From NCBI RefSeq assembly GCF_000281045.1, contig NW_008246112.1, forward strand, positions 325,436-389,435: a stretch of 64,000 nt of DNA. The letters run 5' to 3'. The position numbers and the translations under genes were made by a program. Positions 54,500 through 64,000 of this stretch are shown in pieces. The stretch's first letter is position 1. Each line of letters begins with the position of its first letter. This stretch comes from Saprolegnia diclina VS20. Its lineage: Eukaryota > Oomycota > Saprolegniomycetes > Saprolegniales > Saprolegniaceae. The notes beneath the pieces were generated by a model that worked only from the letters and a program-made list of their open reading frames with translations, made no database searches and was not told where the DNA came from.

Positions 54500-57331
54500 T
54501 TATATGCCCCGCGACGTAAAGACATTACTGCGTACGGCAAAGACGATCTTGACGGGGAAGCCTTCGAGGAGCACCGGCATCGCGTTGTTGGTCAGGTTCG
54601 CCTTGTAGCGCGCTTCCGGGAGCTCGCCGTCGTTGCCGAGGTTGGCGACGCGCCGGAGCGACACGACGCAATGGCCGACGACGTTTTCGTGGCGGACCCA
54701 GACGAGCATGTGCAGATCCTGCAAGCCGCGCTCGTGCTGGAGCTTGACGTTGAGCGAGAGGTTCGCCATGTTGGTCACGGTCGCCGTGCGCTCGCCGATC
54801 GCCTCTGTCTGCTTGCCGCTGTCGTCTTCGCCGAGGAGCGGGGCGACGATGCGTGTCTTCTTGGGTACATGCAAATGGTTGTTCCACATGACAACCATGT
54901 TGAAGATGGTGAGGACCGTCGTGATGGGGCCGCCCGCGTGAAGACCGTACGACGGGCCTTGCTGCCGCACGTTGGCGCGGAGGTCGACGTACGCCTCGCC
55001 AAACACGTCTTTGGCCGTAACTAGACAGTCCACGTTGATACTTTGATACGTTGATACAACCCACGTACCGAGGGCGCGTTTCGTGTGGCCTGTCGTCGAC
55101 TGAACGATGGGCGGTCGCACAAACTTGAGGAGGAACGTGCAGCTGACCGGCGAGTGGTCCGAGATGTCCATGCCGATGCCGTCGTTGATGCTCTTGTAGT
55201 TGTCGATGAGTTTTGCCGGCGCAAACGGCGACTCGACCTTCTCGGCCGCCAAGTACGAGTTGCGGATCGGCGTCGAGTACACAAGGATGCGGTCGCACCA
55301 GCCGGGCACGCGTTTCTTGACCTGGCCGCCCTTGTAGAACGGCTCCTTGTACAAGGTGCGGTACACGCGCTCCGGCCAATCGGGCATCGTCATGTCGACG
55401 GCGCCGCGCAGCGGAAATTTCTTGTACGTTGGGAAAAAGTCGGGAAACTTCCGGGGCTCGATAAAGCCCTCAAAGATGCCGTGCTTGCGGTCGTTGAGGA
55501 GCCCGTCGCCGCGCTCGTGGAGCTCGTCAATCTTGTTGGCCGACAAGAGGCGAAGCACGTCGGACGCGTCCATGTTGACGATGCGGTAGTTGAGGTCGCC
55601 CATCCAGACAACGTGGTGAAACTGCTCGGTCAAGTCGAAGGACGGGTGCCCCATGACCTTGCCGAGCTGCGTGTTGAGGATGCGGATCTGCTCGCGCCGG
55701 TACGTGTCGTTGCGCGCATCGAGGTGGCAGTTGACAAACACGAGCGTCGTGTACTTGAGCTTGAGCGCGATCGCCACGCCGCCCTTGGACCCGGACGCAA
55801 TACTAAACTTGTGCACGCCGGCGCGGAGCAGCTGGACATCGGCGGCGACCGTCTCGGCGTAAAAGAGAGCAAGGCCTGTGAACTTGGTGCCCATAAAGGC
55901 GCCGTCGCCCCGCCCCCGCACCGCGTCAAACACTGCGTCGGCCGGACTCGTCTTGAGCGGGTACGCAAACTTGTCGTTGCGGAGCTCCTTGCGGCAGTAC
56001 CGGCCGCGCGACGGGTTCGTGTTGAGGTAGCTCAGCACCGCGTGGTAGACATTTTCGCTTACACCTTCTTGGACGCCGAGCACGTACAGGTCGTAGCCGT
56101 GCGGCACAAAATGGCGCACCTACGTCGGACAATAAGGCGGTCTGTCATTGTGACAGGTGCGCACCATGCGTGACGACTGCGCTTCGTCCATGAGACCGTT
56201 CGAGTCGGCAAACGGGTCGGCGGCACCGAGGTTCCACGTGCCGACCCAGATCGAAATGTCGCCTTCTTGGCGGGTGCCGCTTGTTGGGAAGGCAAACTTG
56301 GACGCGCCTTCAATGGACGCCTTGGGTGGCTTCTCGGCGTGGTGGCGGCGGTGCTTGGCCGGCAGCGGCGGCGAGTCGTCGTCCGACGGGCCGCGCGGGG
56401 ACGTCGCGGCGTTGGCTCCATGGTGGTGATGGTGGTGGTGGCTCTTGTGGTTCTTGTACTGGCGCGATGACGTCGCCGGCGTCGGTGCGCTATTGAATTG
56501 CCCGCCGCCCTGCGCGACGACAGGGGCAGGAAACAAGCCGCGGGGCTTGGTGTCGTGCTCGCTGTGCGTGCGAAAGTGGTCGTCGTCTTGGCGCAAGGCC
56601 GCGAGGTTCGCGCGTACGGGCGGCTGGAACGCAAATCCAGGGACGTCGTCCACGCTAAGGCTCGTGTTGCTCGCGTCGTCGTCGTCGTCCTCGTCGTCAT
56701 TGTCAAAGCCCTGCGAGTGCGACTGGATGATCTGCTCTCGATCCATGTGGTCATTCGGGTCGTCGAGGTCGAGGCCAATCGAGCTGCTGTCGTCTTCCTC
56801 GACGTCGTCAAAGTTGCCAGGATACGACGCGGCCGAGGAGGGCGGTTGCGATGTTGCCGATGGCGGCGGCATGCGAATGGTGTTAGCAGGCTCTTCCGTG
56901 AAGCGGCGCTGCTGGTCGAGCTGGTCGAGCGTCGTCCAGCTGTGGCTGGGAGGGATGCCATTGGCGGGAAAAGGCATTTGGCCCGAGCCCGGCCGGCTGC
57001 GCAGCTGGCGCGACTTGTGCGAGGCCGCGGCCGCCATGGCCACGAGGTCGCTCTGGCTCGACGATGCCGGCAGCGGGCCGTTGCTCAGAGGCGCCGCGGT
57101 CATTGCGCTTTGGAAGAGGTCAGTGCCGCTGCCGCGCTTTGGCATGTACGGCGCCCGAGCCGGGCTCGTCAGCACCGAGCCACCTCCGTAGAGGTCCGTG
57201 GACGTGCTGCGCGGGTAGGCCGAGGGCTTGGACATGGGGGCGCCGACGCTGTGGAGGCGCTTGAGCGACTCGTTCTCGACCTCGAGCTGCCGCATGCGTC
57301 GCTGCATCTCGGCCACGTCCTTGGATGTCAT
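54500..57331 (-). CDS. Inositol polyphosphate 5-phosphatase
   Basis: Three exons (56165-57331, 55069-56119, 54500-55020; introns of 45 and 48 nt) give 912 residues. Residues 1-360 are low-complexity, with an N-terminal coiled-coil start, Ser/Pro-rich stretches, acidic runs and a seven-His run. The 5-phosphatase domain (about 365-720) has WVGTWNLG, VWMGDLNYR, VPGWCDRIL and SDHSPV, the motifs that coordinate Mg2+ and phosphate. The last 180 residues look like an immunoglobulin-like or C2-like domain that often follows in this family. The enzyme removes the 5-phosphate from PI(4,5)P2 or PI(3,4,5)P3; substrate not determinable. The second intron is a multiple of three, so retention would not break the frame. 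Confidence 0.93.
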
Positions 57332-58934
57332 CGGGCCTCTTTCTTATTGTTCCTCCAGCGCACCCGGGGGTTTTAAATTCGGCTTTTTATTCTTCGCATC
57401 GCGTATTTCCATCACATCCCTACAACAACGCAAATAGTGTGCGTCGGCCTCTTCAAGCAAGCTGGACATCGCGCGCTCCTTCCTACCACACGTGGGATCG
57501 TGCACCATCCGTGCAGTGGTGCGTCGTCCATGGACACGCCCTAGCTTCTAACGCTGGCCTCGCTCGCTTGCCTTAATAGACCCATCTTGCTGCCAAAGCG
57601 AGATGGTACCGGTGCCTTCGTAGCTTCCGTCACCGCAGTGCTGCTGCCAATAGCAGGCGCTGCGCAATGCATGAACGTGAAGGCAACAAAGCTACTCGGC
57701 CATCGCATGCTTGCACAAGCGCCGGCGCGCAGAGCACAGCAGCGGACAGGCGGGGTCCGGCTCCAAGGATACACGATTTGAACAAGTATCATTGACAAGG
57801 AAATAGTGTATTAAAATTGCAGAATATTATTATGACGCGTCCGGTATAGAGCAATTAGTAATTGCGAGGTGAAACAATTAGACAACGCTCTCTGTCGACA
57901 TTATCCGGACAGAACGTCCGGTTGACAAGCTGCTCACAACGGGATTTTTTTTTGTAATGCGTGTGCCACCCGGCGCGTCGTCGGCGCCGCGGCCTTGCCG
58001 TCGCCGCAGATGGCAACTGGCGCGCGACTGGTATATGTCGTGCCCGTGGCCGCCATGGTCGGCAGACCCACCGCTGCCCTACATGGAGGCCAGATGCAGC
58101 GCCAGGAGACGCTACGAGGCAGACATGTCCAACTCCCAGCGTTATCCATCGGGCGTGTGGGTAAGCGGGTCACTGCTGTGACCTTGGTGCAGCTACGCGC
58201 TGTATCCTTCGAGCAAGCGTGCGTACCTCGCTGTGGCTCGTCCATGCTGCTACGCCTCTCGATATGACGCACAGGTACGTCGTGGCAAGCCAAATCGTCG
58301 AGCGCACGCCACTGCGCGCTGCCGCTGCTCGGCCTGTGAGACCTCGTGCATGTGTCTACACGCGGTGTCGCGATCATTCTCGGATGCGATGGGTTGTAGT
58401 GCGCTTGGTATACATGGACGCTGCCAAGCGGCGGCCGACGATGGCACCTGTGACGCGCCTCTGGCCTCGCGCGACAGTGCTGCTGCTGATGCTTGTGCTT
58501 GCACCAAGGCTGCGCGTGACGACGCTCCCAGTCGAACTGCACAACTTGTGCGCTCGTGCGGAATTGAATGATCGCGCTATGCATGGAAGCCCGATCCTGC
58601 CACATGACGGCAGGCCATTGGTCAAAACTGAAATGTCGATGCACCAATGGCATCGCAGCACGAGCGCTTATGAGATTCGCTGCGGCTTCGACTGCGCCTG
58701 AGTATGGGATTGCCACGTGGTCGTCCACGTGTCGGCTGCACTGTGGAATTCTATGCAACGCACCTTTTGATGCATAAATGCGTGCGTAAGCTCTGAAATC
58801 GGCTCCAATCCACACGTTGTTGCATATGCGGATTTCAAAATGCGTGGGTGGCATACCTCCTTTAGCATAAACGTGCGATCCCAGGATATCGCATCGACAA
58901 TTGCTCATTTCTGCATTTGCCGACCGCCATCAAG
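57332..58934. other. Large intergenic region upstream of the disulfide isomerase
   Basis: The 1.6 kb holds no supported gene. A minus-strand frame at 57934-58908 starts with ATG and is 324 residues long, but it is Arg/His/Cys-rich, lacks codon bias and begins 27 bases from the PDI start; see rejected items. The stretch 57780-57960 is A/T-rich. Confidence 0.4.
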
Positions 58935-60425
58935 ATGCGCTTCTTCGGCACTGTCTCGACCATGCTCCTCCTTGGCGTCGCCGCTGTCCGCGGCGCCATC
59001 GAAGAAGAGGACGACGTCCTCGTGCTCACGGACGACAACTTTGAGGAGGCCATCGCCGGCAACGACGCGCTCCTCGTCGAGTTCTACGCGCCGTGGTGCG
59101 GCCACTGCAAGTCGCTCGCGCCCGAGTTCGCCAAGGCCGCCAAGGCCCTCAAGGAGAACGACCCGCCGCTCCGCCTTGCCAAGATGGACGCCACCGCTCA
59201 CACCAAGTGGTCGGAGAAGTATGGCGTGCAGGGCTTCCCGACGCTCAAGTTCTTCAAGGGCGACCTCGATGCCAGCTCGGTCAAGGCCTACGACAGCGGC
59301 CGCACGGCCGACGACATTGAGAAGTGGGTCATCAAGAAGTCGGGCCCGGCCGTCAAGGTCATTGACTCGGCGGCGGACCTCGAGAAGCTCACGGCTGCCA
59401 ACGATGTCGTTGTCATTGCCCACATTGACGCCGCCACGGGCGAGCAGAAGGACCTCCTCGAGAAGGTCGCCGACGCCGAAGACATTGCCGTCATCGTCGC
59501 CACCACCGATGCGTCGGTCCATGCCGACCTGAAGGAGGGCTCGATCGTCCTCCTCAAGAAGTTCGACGACAAGAAGGCCGTCTTCAGCGGCGCCTTTGAG
59601 AAGGCCGAGATCTCGGCCTTCATCAAGGAGCACCACAAGCCCCTCGTCATGACGTTCACGCAGGACAAGGCCTCGCAGATCTTCGGCGGTGACGTCGATG
59701 TCCACCTCCTCGTCTTCTCGGATGAGTCGAAGGACTACCACGAGACGGTCCTCGAGTCGGTCACGGAAGCCGCTGCCGACACGAAGGGCAAGATCTTGCA
59801 CGTCGTCATCCCGCTCTCGGAGTCGCGCATCGTCGAGTACTTTGGCCTCAAGGAAGCCGACCTCCCGTCTTTGATCCTCGTCAACATGGGCGCTGGCATG
59901 AAGAAGTTCCCGTTCCCGACCAAGGCGGCCGAGTTGACGGAGAAGCTCACGAGCGCGGACCTCAAGGACTTCGAGGCCAAGTACCTCGCTGGCGACCTCA
60001 AGCCGACGCTTAAGTCGGCTGAGCCGTTTGATGACAGCGAGGAGGCCGTCAAGGTCATCTCGGGCAAGGAGTTTGAGACCCGCGTCATGGACTCGGACAA
60101 GGATGTCCTCCTCGAGTTCTACGCGCCGTGGTGCGGCCACTGCAAGACGCTCGCGCCCAAGTACGACGAGCTCGCCGAAGCCTTCTCGGAGGTCGACAGC
60201 ATCATGATTGCCAAGATGGACGCGACGGAGAACGAGATTGACCACCCCAAGGTCGACGTCAAGGGCTTCCCCACGATCATCTTCTTCCCTGCCAACGACA
60301 AGGCCAACCCGGTCACGTACGAAGGCGCGCGCGAGGTCGAGGGCTTCACGGACTTCCTCAAGAAGAACGCCAAGAAGTTCAGCCTCGGCGGCGAAGCCCA
60401 CGGCAAGGACCACGACGAACTTTAA
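58935..60425 (+). CDS. PDI: Protein disulfide isomerase
   Basis: Intronless, 496 residues, the usual size. A signal peptide (MRFFGTVSTMLLLGVAAVRG) is followed by two catalytic thioredoxin domains, each with EFYAPWCGHCK (CGHC at residues 55-58 and 400-403), and two non-catalytic b-type domains between. The C-terminus is HDEL, the ER retention signal. It forms and rearranges disulfide bonds in secreted proteins. Codon use is strongly biased (CTC, AAG, GTC), as expected for a highly expressed gene. I chose the ATG at 58935 because it starts a clean signal peptide. Confidence 0.97.
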   Translation: MRFFGTVSTMLLLGVAAVRGAIEEEDDVLVLTDDNFEEAIAGNDALLVEFYAPWCGHCKSLAPEFAKAAKALKENDPPLRLAKMDATAHTKWSEKYGVQGFPTLKFFKGDLDASSVKAYDSGRTADDIEKWVIKKSGPAVKVIDSAADLEKLTAANDVVVIAHIDAATGEQKDLLEKVADAEDIAVIVATTDASVHADLKEGSIVLLKKFDDKKAVFSGAFEKAEISAFIKEHHKPLVMTFTQDKASQIFGGDVDVHLLVFSDESKDYHETVLESVTEAAADTKGKILHVVIPLSESRIVEYFGLKEADLPSLILVNMGAGMKKFPFPTKAAELTEKLTSADLKDFEAKYLAGDLKPTLKSAEPFDDSEEAVKVISGKEFETRVMDSDKDVLLEFYAPWCGHCKTLAPKYDELAEAFSEVDSIMIAKMDATENEIDHPKVDVKGFPTIIFFPANDKANPVTYEGAREVEGFTDFLKKNAKKFSLGGEAHGKDHDEL

Positions 60426-61666
60426 GCGCTAGCGTAGCAGAATAAAGCTAACTCTGTAGTTTTTGACATTTGCATGAGTGGCTTGAAGACCTGAATGGCG
60501 ATCTGCATGTTGAGCCTGAGCGTCATGGCCAGCACGATACATACCCTGCGCCCAGCTAAGCTGTAATTTATCCAGCCATGGCTGCTCATTGCGACCCAAT
60601 AGAGCTCACGGGCAGCAGGATCGGTGAGTCGAGCGTCAACGTTTCGTCGGACCGAGGGCAAAGCCTGCTCGATTCACTTCAGCGTACGGCACAGTGGCGC
60701 ACGAAGGGCGCAACAGCGAGATGGGGAACGAAGCACCTGCAACAAGCTGAGACTAATCACTCGTGGCATTGAGCTTAGCTCCAGCGATAACTTATTGCTG
60801 GAGCTATGAGGCGTATAATCGCCGATAAGGTTTAAGGGATGGCGTTACAGAAGGCGACCGATGGCGCTTATTAGCTGACGGCGCTGGGACCAGGGTACAT
60901 AATTATTCACACCTGGCTAGGACCGGCCCATTCTATACACTGTGATGCACCCAGCAATGGTCGTGTTGGCTGCGAGGCGAGCAAGTAGCCGGCGACGTCG
61001 CGCGTCGGTGCAGGGGCTGGGGTGCTGACTTGGGAGCTAAATCGATTGACTAGAAACACCCAACATATTTCACCTTGAACTTGAGGTCAACGGCTGCAAC
61101 GGTTCGATTAGGCTCATATCGGAGGACGCGATCGCAAGAACCTAGGACACGATCGTTGTATGCACTGGCATGCTTGTAGGGGTGGTGCCGCATACCTCAA
61201 TGATGCGATGAGCCTCGCTGGCGCCTTGTCTGCTCTTCTTCACACACCCAACGTTTACACAGTTCCATATTGAGCCATGCTTGCCAACGGAGCATCACAT
61301 TCGGCGGAGAGGTGCGCTTAGAGAACTAACGTTGCCTAGAGAGAGTAAGCTGTACATGACGTTGCTGGGGCGTTCCTGCCCTGTTTGGCTTGTATCATCC
61401 GACAGCCTCGCGTACGACGATGTCGGGAGGTCGTCGCGCCTTTGTATTTGGGTGTGTCTAGCCATAGAATATGCGACCTGGGCGTGCCACGTAGGGGCTT
61501 CCTGGGCCCCCCAGAGGTGACCGGTCATAATCTCTTGATTATTGTATAGTACCGTTTTGGGTCCCCCCTACCCGGTAAAGTCTGAAAACGAACGTAGGGG
61601 AATTCCAACCGCTAATTCGTTCGCTTGCCTTCCATTTATTTCTGACTTGGAAGCCGACGAAGGATC
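60426..61666. other. Intergenic region between PDI and SDHD, no gene seen
   Basis: The 1.24 kb has a perfect 10-bp hairpin (see 60776-60806) and only short open frames. The last 150 bases before SDHD are A/T-rich and include CCCCCCTACCCGG-like sequence of unknown role. Confidence 0.5.
60776..60806. repeat. Perfect inverted repeat (10-bp arms)
   Basis: TAGCTCCAGC at 60776-60785 is the exact reverse complement of GCTGGAGCTA at 60797-60806, with an 11-base A/T-rich loop. It could form a stable hairpin in RNA. It is about 350 bases downstream of PDI, so it is not an obvious terminator. Confidence 0.85.
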
Positions 61667-62228
61667 ATGATGATGTCCCGCCTGACCGCTACCCCGCGCC
61701 GCGTCGTGATGCAGACCCGCGGCTTCCGCAAGGGTATGCATGCCCCTCCCTTCGGTACATGAGGCTCATGACGACGATTCCAGGCAACCCTATCAAGTTC
61801 ACCGAGAACCACCAGAACCATGGCGTCTCGGCGGTCGTCTATGGTACGTGGACGAGGTCGAGGAGGACCGTGGGCTAATGAGGGCCATCCTAGCTGATAA
61901 CTCGACGGCCATGATCAAGGCTGGCAAGGTTGCGGGCGCGGGTATCCTTGCCTTGATCCCCTTTGCCTTGGCCCTCAGCCCGTCGGCGCTCAACACGCCG
62001 GTGGACTATGCGCTCGGCGTCTTGATCCCGATCCACGCGCACGTCAGCATGAACGCGGTCCTCTCGGACTACATCCCCAAGGTGCACCAGCTCCCGTTCC
62101 GCCTCTCGGCGCTCGCGGGCTCGGCGGCCTTCTTCCTCGGCCTCATGGTCGTCAACGTCAACGGCGTCGGCATCACGGAGTCGGTCAAGACCATCTGGCG
62201 CGAAGCCCCGAAGAAGGAGTCGCACTAA
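61667..62228 (+). CDS. SDHD: Succinate dehydrogenase membrane anchor subunit D
   Basis: Three exons (61667-61733, 61784-61843, 61894-62228; both introns 50 nt) give 153 residues. The first 22 residues are Arg/Met-rich and look like a mitochondrial transit peptide. The rest matches CybS: three membrane segments around ILALIPFALALSP, ALGVLIPIHAHVSMNAVLSDYIP and AAFFLGLMVVNV. The HAH...SDYIP segment includes the heme- and quinone-binding residues of the family. The protein anchors complex II in the inner membrane. The ATG at 61667 is followed by two more Met codons; any of the three could start. Confidence 0.93.
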
Positions 62229-62289
62229 GCAGGACCCTTGACACCTATTAAATGTAGAACGAGTGCCAATGCTTTTTCTACGTGCAGTA

Positions 62290-62828
62290 TTATGCTTCCA
62301 CAGGCTTGGCGATAAGGACTTTGGCCTCGCCCGAAATCGCGATCTCGCCTTCCTTGTTGATGCACTGCGTCGCGCACACCACGAGGCGCATGCGCGCCTT
62401 CACCTGCGTTACCTCGATGCGGATCGTGAGCGGGTCATCCACGAAGATGGGCTTGTGGAAGCGGAGGCTTTGGCTCACGTACACGGAGCCCGGCATGGTC
62501 GCGCCAAAGACCGATGGAAAGAGGCTCGAGACGAGGATGCCATGGACGACCGGCTTGCCAAAGGGTGTCGTGGCGCAGAAGGAAGCGTCGAGATGGAGCG
62601 GGTTCGTATCGCCCGTCAAGGTCGCAAAGGCCTGCACGTCATGGGCGTGGAACGTGTGGTGGATCTCGGCGCCGACGCCGACGCCGGGCAGCGCGCCTGC
62701 CGGGACCTGCGCCCATGAGACGTCGGCGAGATGCAAGCGAGGAAGCGTACCTCGGTGAGGCGACCGACGACGTGGATGTATCGGCGGCCCGCATGGGCCC
62801 CCCGGTAGACGCGACGAGTTGCCAGCAT
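62290..62828 (-). CDS. HTD2: MaoC-like dehydratase (mitochondrial HTD2 type)
   Basis: Two exons (62751-62828 and 62290-62706; 44-nt intron) give 164 residues. The N-terminus (MLATRRVYRGAHAGRRYIHV) is an Arg-rich mitochondrial targeting peptide. The hot-dog core has FATLTGDTNPLHLD, FGKPVVHGILVSSLF and VYVSQSLRFHKPIFVDD, the MaoC signature with the active-site Asp and His. HTD2 dehydrates 3-hydroxyacyl-ACP in mitochondrial fatty acid synthesis, the route to lipoic acid; a related R-specific enoyl-CoA hydratase role is possible. It is convergent with SDHD, 61 bases apart. Confidence 0.9.
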
Positions 62829-63157
62829 CTTGGGTCTCGACACTCTGGGTTGGATGCCGAAAATAAGGCGTAGCAAATGTGGCATGCACCGATAACGGAA
62901 CGCAAGCTCGCAGCACGATGCAACACCCATCCGCGGGTCTTGACTGCAAGTCCACTGCAGTGCACGCAAGACCTTTGTGAGTGCCACTGCCCTGGGTATC
63001 GTGCACTTGTGTGCTCGTGTCGTATGGTCTAGTTTCGGCATATGCCGATTTTGAAAACAGGCTGACGGCGTCATTTTACGTGCACACATTGTCATGCGAC
63101 CGATTTGAAATACAAAAACAGACAAAATATATCTCTACAAACATATACACTAGGCGA
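62829..63157. other. Intergenic region, no gene seen
   Basis: The 329 bases between the HTD2-like gene and the last gene's 3' end have short frames only. The right end is A/T-rich (AAATATATCTCTACAAAC). Confidence 0.5.
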
Positions 63158-64000
63158 CTAGAGCTGATCGTCAATGTCAAATTGACCGCCCGAACTCGAA
63201 GAATGGCGCGTCAAGCGCGCGAGGATGAGCTCCACGAGCTGCGTCCGTTCCACGCTCGACAGCTCGACCTATGACATGGTATGAGCACATTGCACCAAAG
63301 ATGAATCTCGTCGTACGAGCGGCTTCTCAAAGCGCTGCAACAGCGGCGATGCGCTCGACACTTGAATGGCTTGGAGGGTCTCGGTGTCAATGTTGAAGAC
63401 GTCGACAAGGAGCCCGAGCTTGGTCGGCGTGTAGCCGATGGCGACCGAGACCGACGCGCCGCCAACGTTCTTGACGCCTTGGTACAACAGCGCCGCAGAA
63501 CTCATGGTCGTGCTCGACGGCGGCGGCGTCTTGGCCGCCACCGGCGCATACGGCTGTGTTGGTCGACGCTCGAGCTTCATCGTCGGGGCGAACGCGAGGC
63601 TGCCCGTCTTGCGCAGCGCCGCCATGCTCTGTGTGGCGTTCTGGCCCGTCTCGGTCGCCAAGTCGCTCACAAATCGCTCCTTGAGTGTCTTGCCATTGGA
63701 CGTGGTGATCGTCGTCGCGTCCTCTTCCTGCCATTTTGGGCGCGGGATGGGGCGGAAGCCCGGCATGGCGCGCTCGAGCTTGGTGTCCGTCTTGAGCGGC
63801 GCGGCGGTCGCGGGCACGAGCATGCTCTGGTTGGCGGAGGCCTGGTGCATGAGGAGGCCATGGTACGCCTCGAGCTTGGCTTGCATTTCGTTGGAAATAG
63901 CCTCGTGCTGGGACACGAGCTCCTTGAAGAAGCTGTCTTTGAGTGCGACCTCCATCGCGGTCGTCTCCTTCTCTGCGATCGCGTCGGCGAGTCGCAGCTG
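63158..64000 (-). CDS. 3' part of an unknown coiled-coil protein, runs off the window
   Basis: The gene continues to the right of base 64000, so the start is missing. The visible part has two exons, 63317-64000 and 63158-63268, with a 48-nt intron (GTACGA...ATAG). It encodes about 264 residues. The first visible stretch (IAEKETTAMEVALKDSFFKELVSQHEAI) is amphipathic helix, likely coiled coil; the middle has AIGYTPTKLGLLVDVFNI and SPLLQRFEKPL. The end is RHSSSSGGQFDIDDQL. I do not recognise the family. Confidence 0.75.

Noticed and set aside
57934-58908. 324-residue ATG-started minus-strand frame upstream of PDI, with a stretch (ICNNVWIGADF) recalling acetyltransferase repeats
   Set aside because: Only a few residues resemble that motif. 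The rest is Arg/His/Cys-rich without codon bias, and it would start 27 bases from the PDI start codon on the other strand.

Overview
The window looks like nuclear DNA of an oomycete, most likely a saprolegnialean water mould (inference from gene content and gene style, not from a database search). About 31 clearly protein-coding loci are packed on both strands. Coding sequence is rich in G/C at third positions. Genes are cut by very small GT-AG introns (mostly 41-62 nt, almost all ending in TAG), so many real proteins are visible only after joining short reading frames in different frames. I rebuilt these joins by hand, and in nearly every multi-exon gene the summed exon length is an exact multiple of three.

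Layout, left to right. 1-1.7 kb: a near-perfect long inverted repeat (arms of at least 293 bp). 2.4-9.9 kb: urocanate hydratase, a tiny two-exon cytochrome c oxidase subunit VIb, and exportin-5. 10.7-14.3 kb: two divergent Ctr-type copper transporter paralogues with extra cysteine/histidine modules. 14.4-15.8 kb: two tandem repeats and a ubiquitin-like/RING gene with two apparent frameshifts. 16.8-19.5 kb: peroxisomal 3-ketoacyl-CoA thiolase (11 exons, PTS2 signal) and a membrane-anchored J protein. 19.6-24.0 kb: two head-to-head alpha-tubulin genes around CCAAT-box sequence. 24.8-29.1 kb: a cysteine/cysteamine thiol dioxygenase and a TRF4-type nucleotidyltransferase with a long unassigned N-terminus. 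30.0-35.3 kb: nucleoporin Nup155 and an ArfGAP-C2 protein ending in a VPS13-like segment. 35.8-42.4 kb: two unknown proteins, an LRAT-fold protein and a ZRANB2-type zinc finger/RS protein. 42.7-50.5 kb: an EST1/SMG7-like protein, a protein kinase, a topoisomerase VI B-like GHKL ATPase and a DUF89/ARMT1 phosphatase. 50.7-53.9 kb: three paralogous multipass membrane proteins. 54.5-64 kb: inositol polyphosphate 5-phosphatase, protein disulfide isomerase, succinate dehydrogenase subunit D, a MaoC/HTD2 dehydratase and the 3' end of an unknown coiled-coil gene that leaves the window.

Most genes are ordinary eukaryotic housekeeping genes and are not a functional operon. Two themes link neighbours: local duplications kept side by side (copper transporters, alpha-tubulins, membrane-protein trio), and divergent gene pairs sharing one upstream region. 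The most interesting items are the two-gene copper uptake module, the ArfGAP-C2-VPS13 fusion, the compact topoisomerase VI B-like gene, the strong GTAC bias of intron donors, and three single-base breaks at homopolymers in otherwise intact genes. I found no rRNA, tRNA, CRISPR array or convincing transposase.
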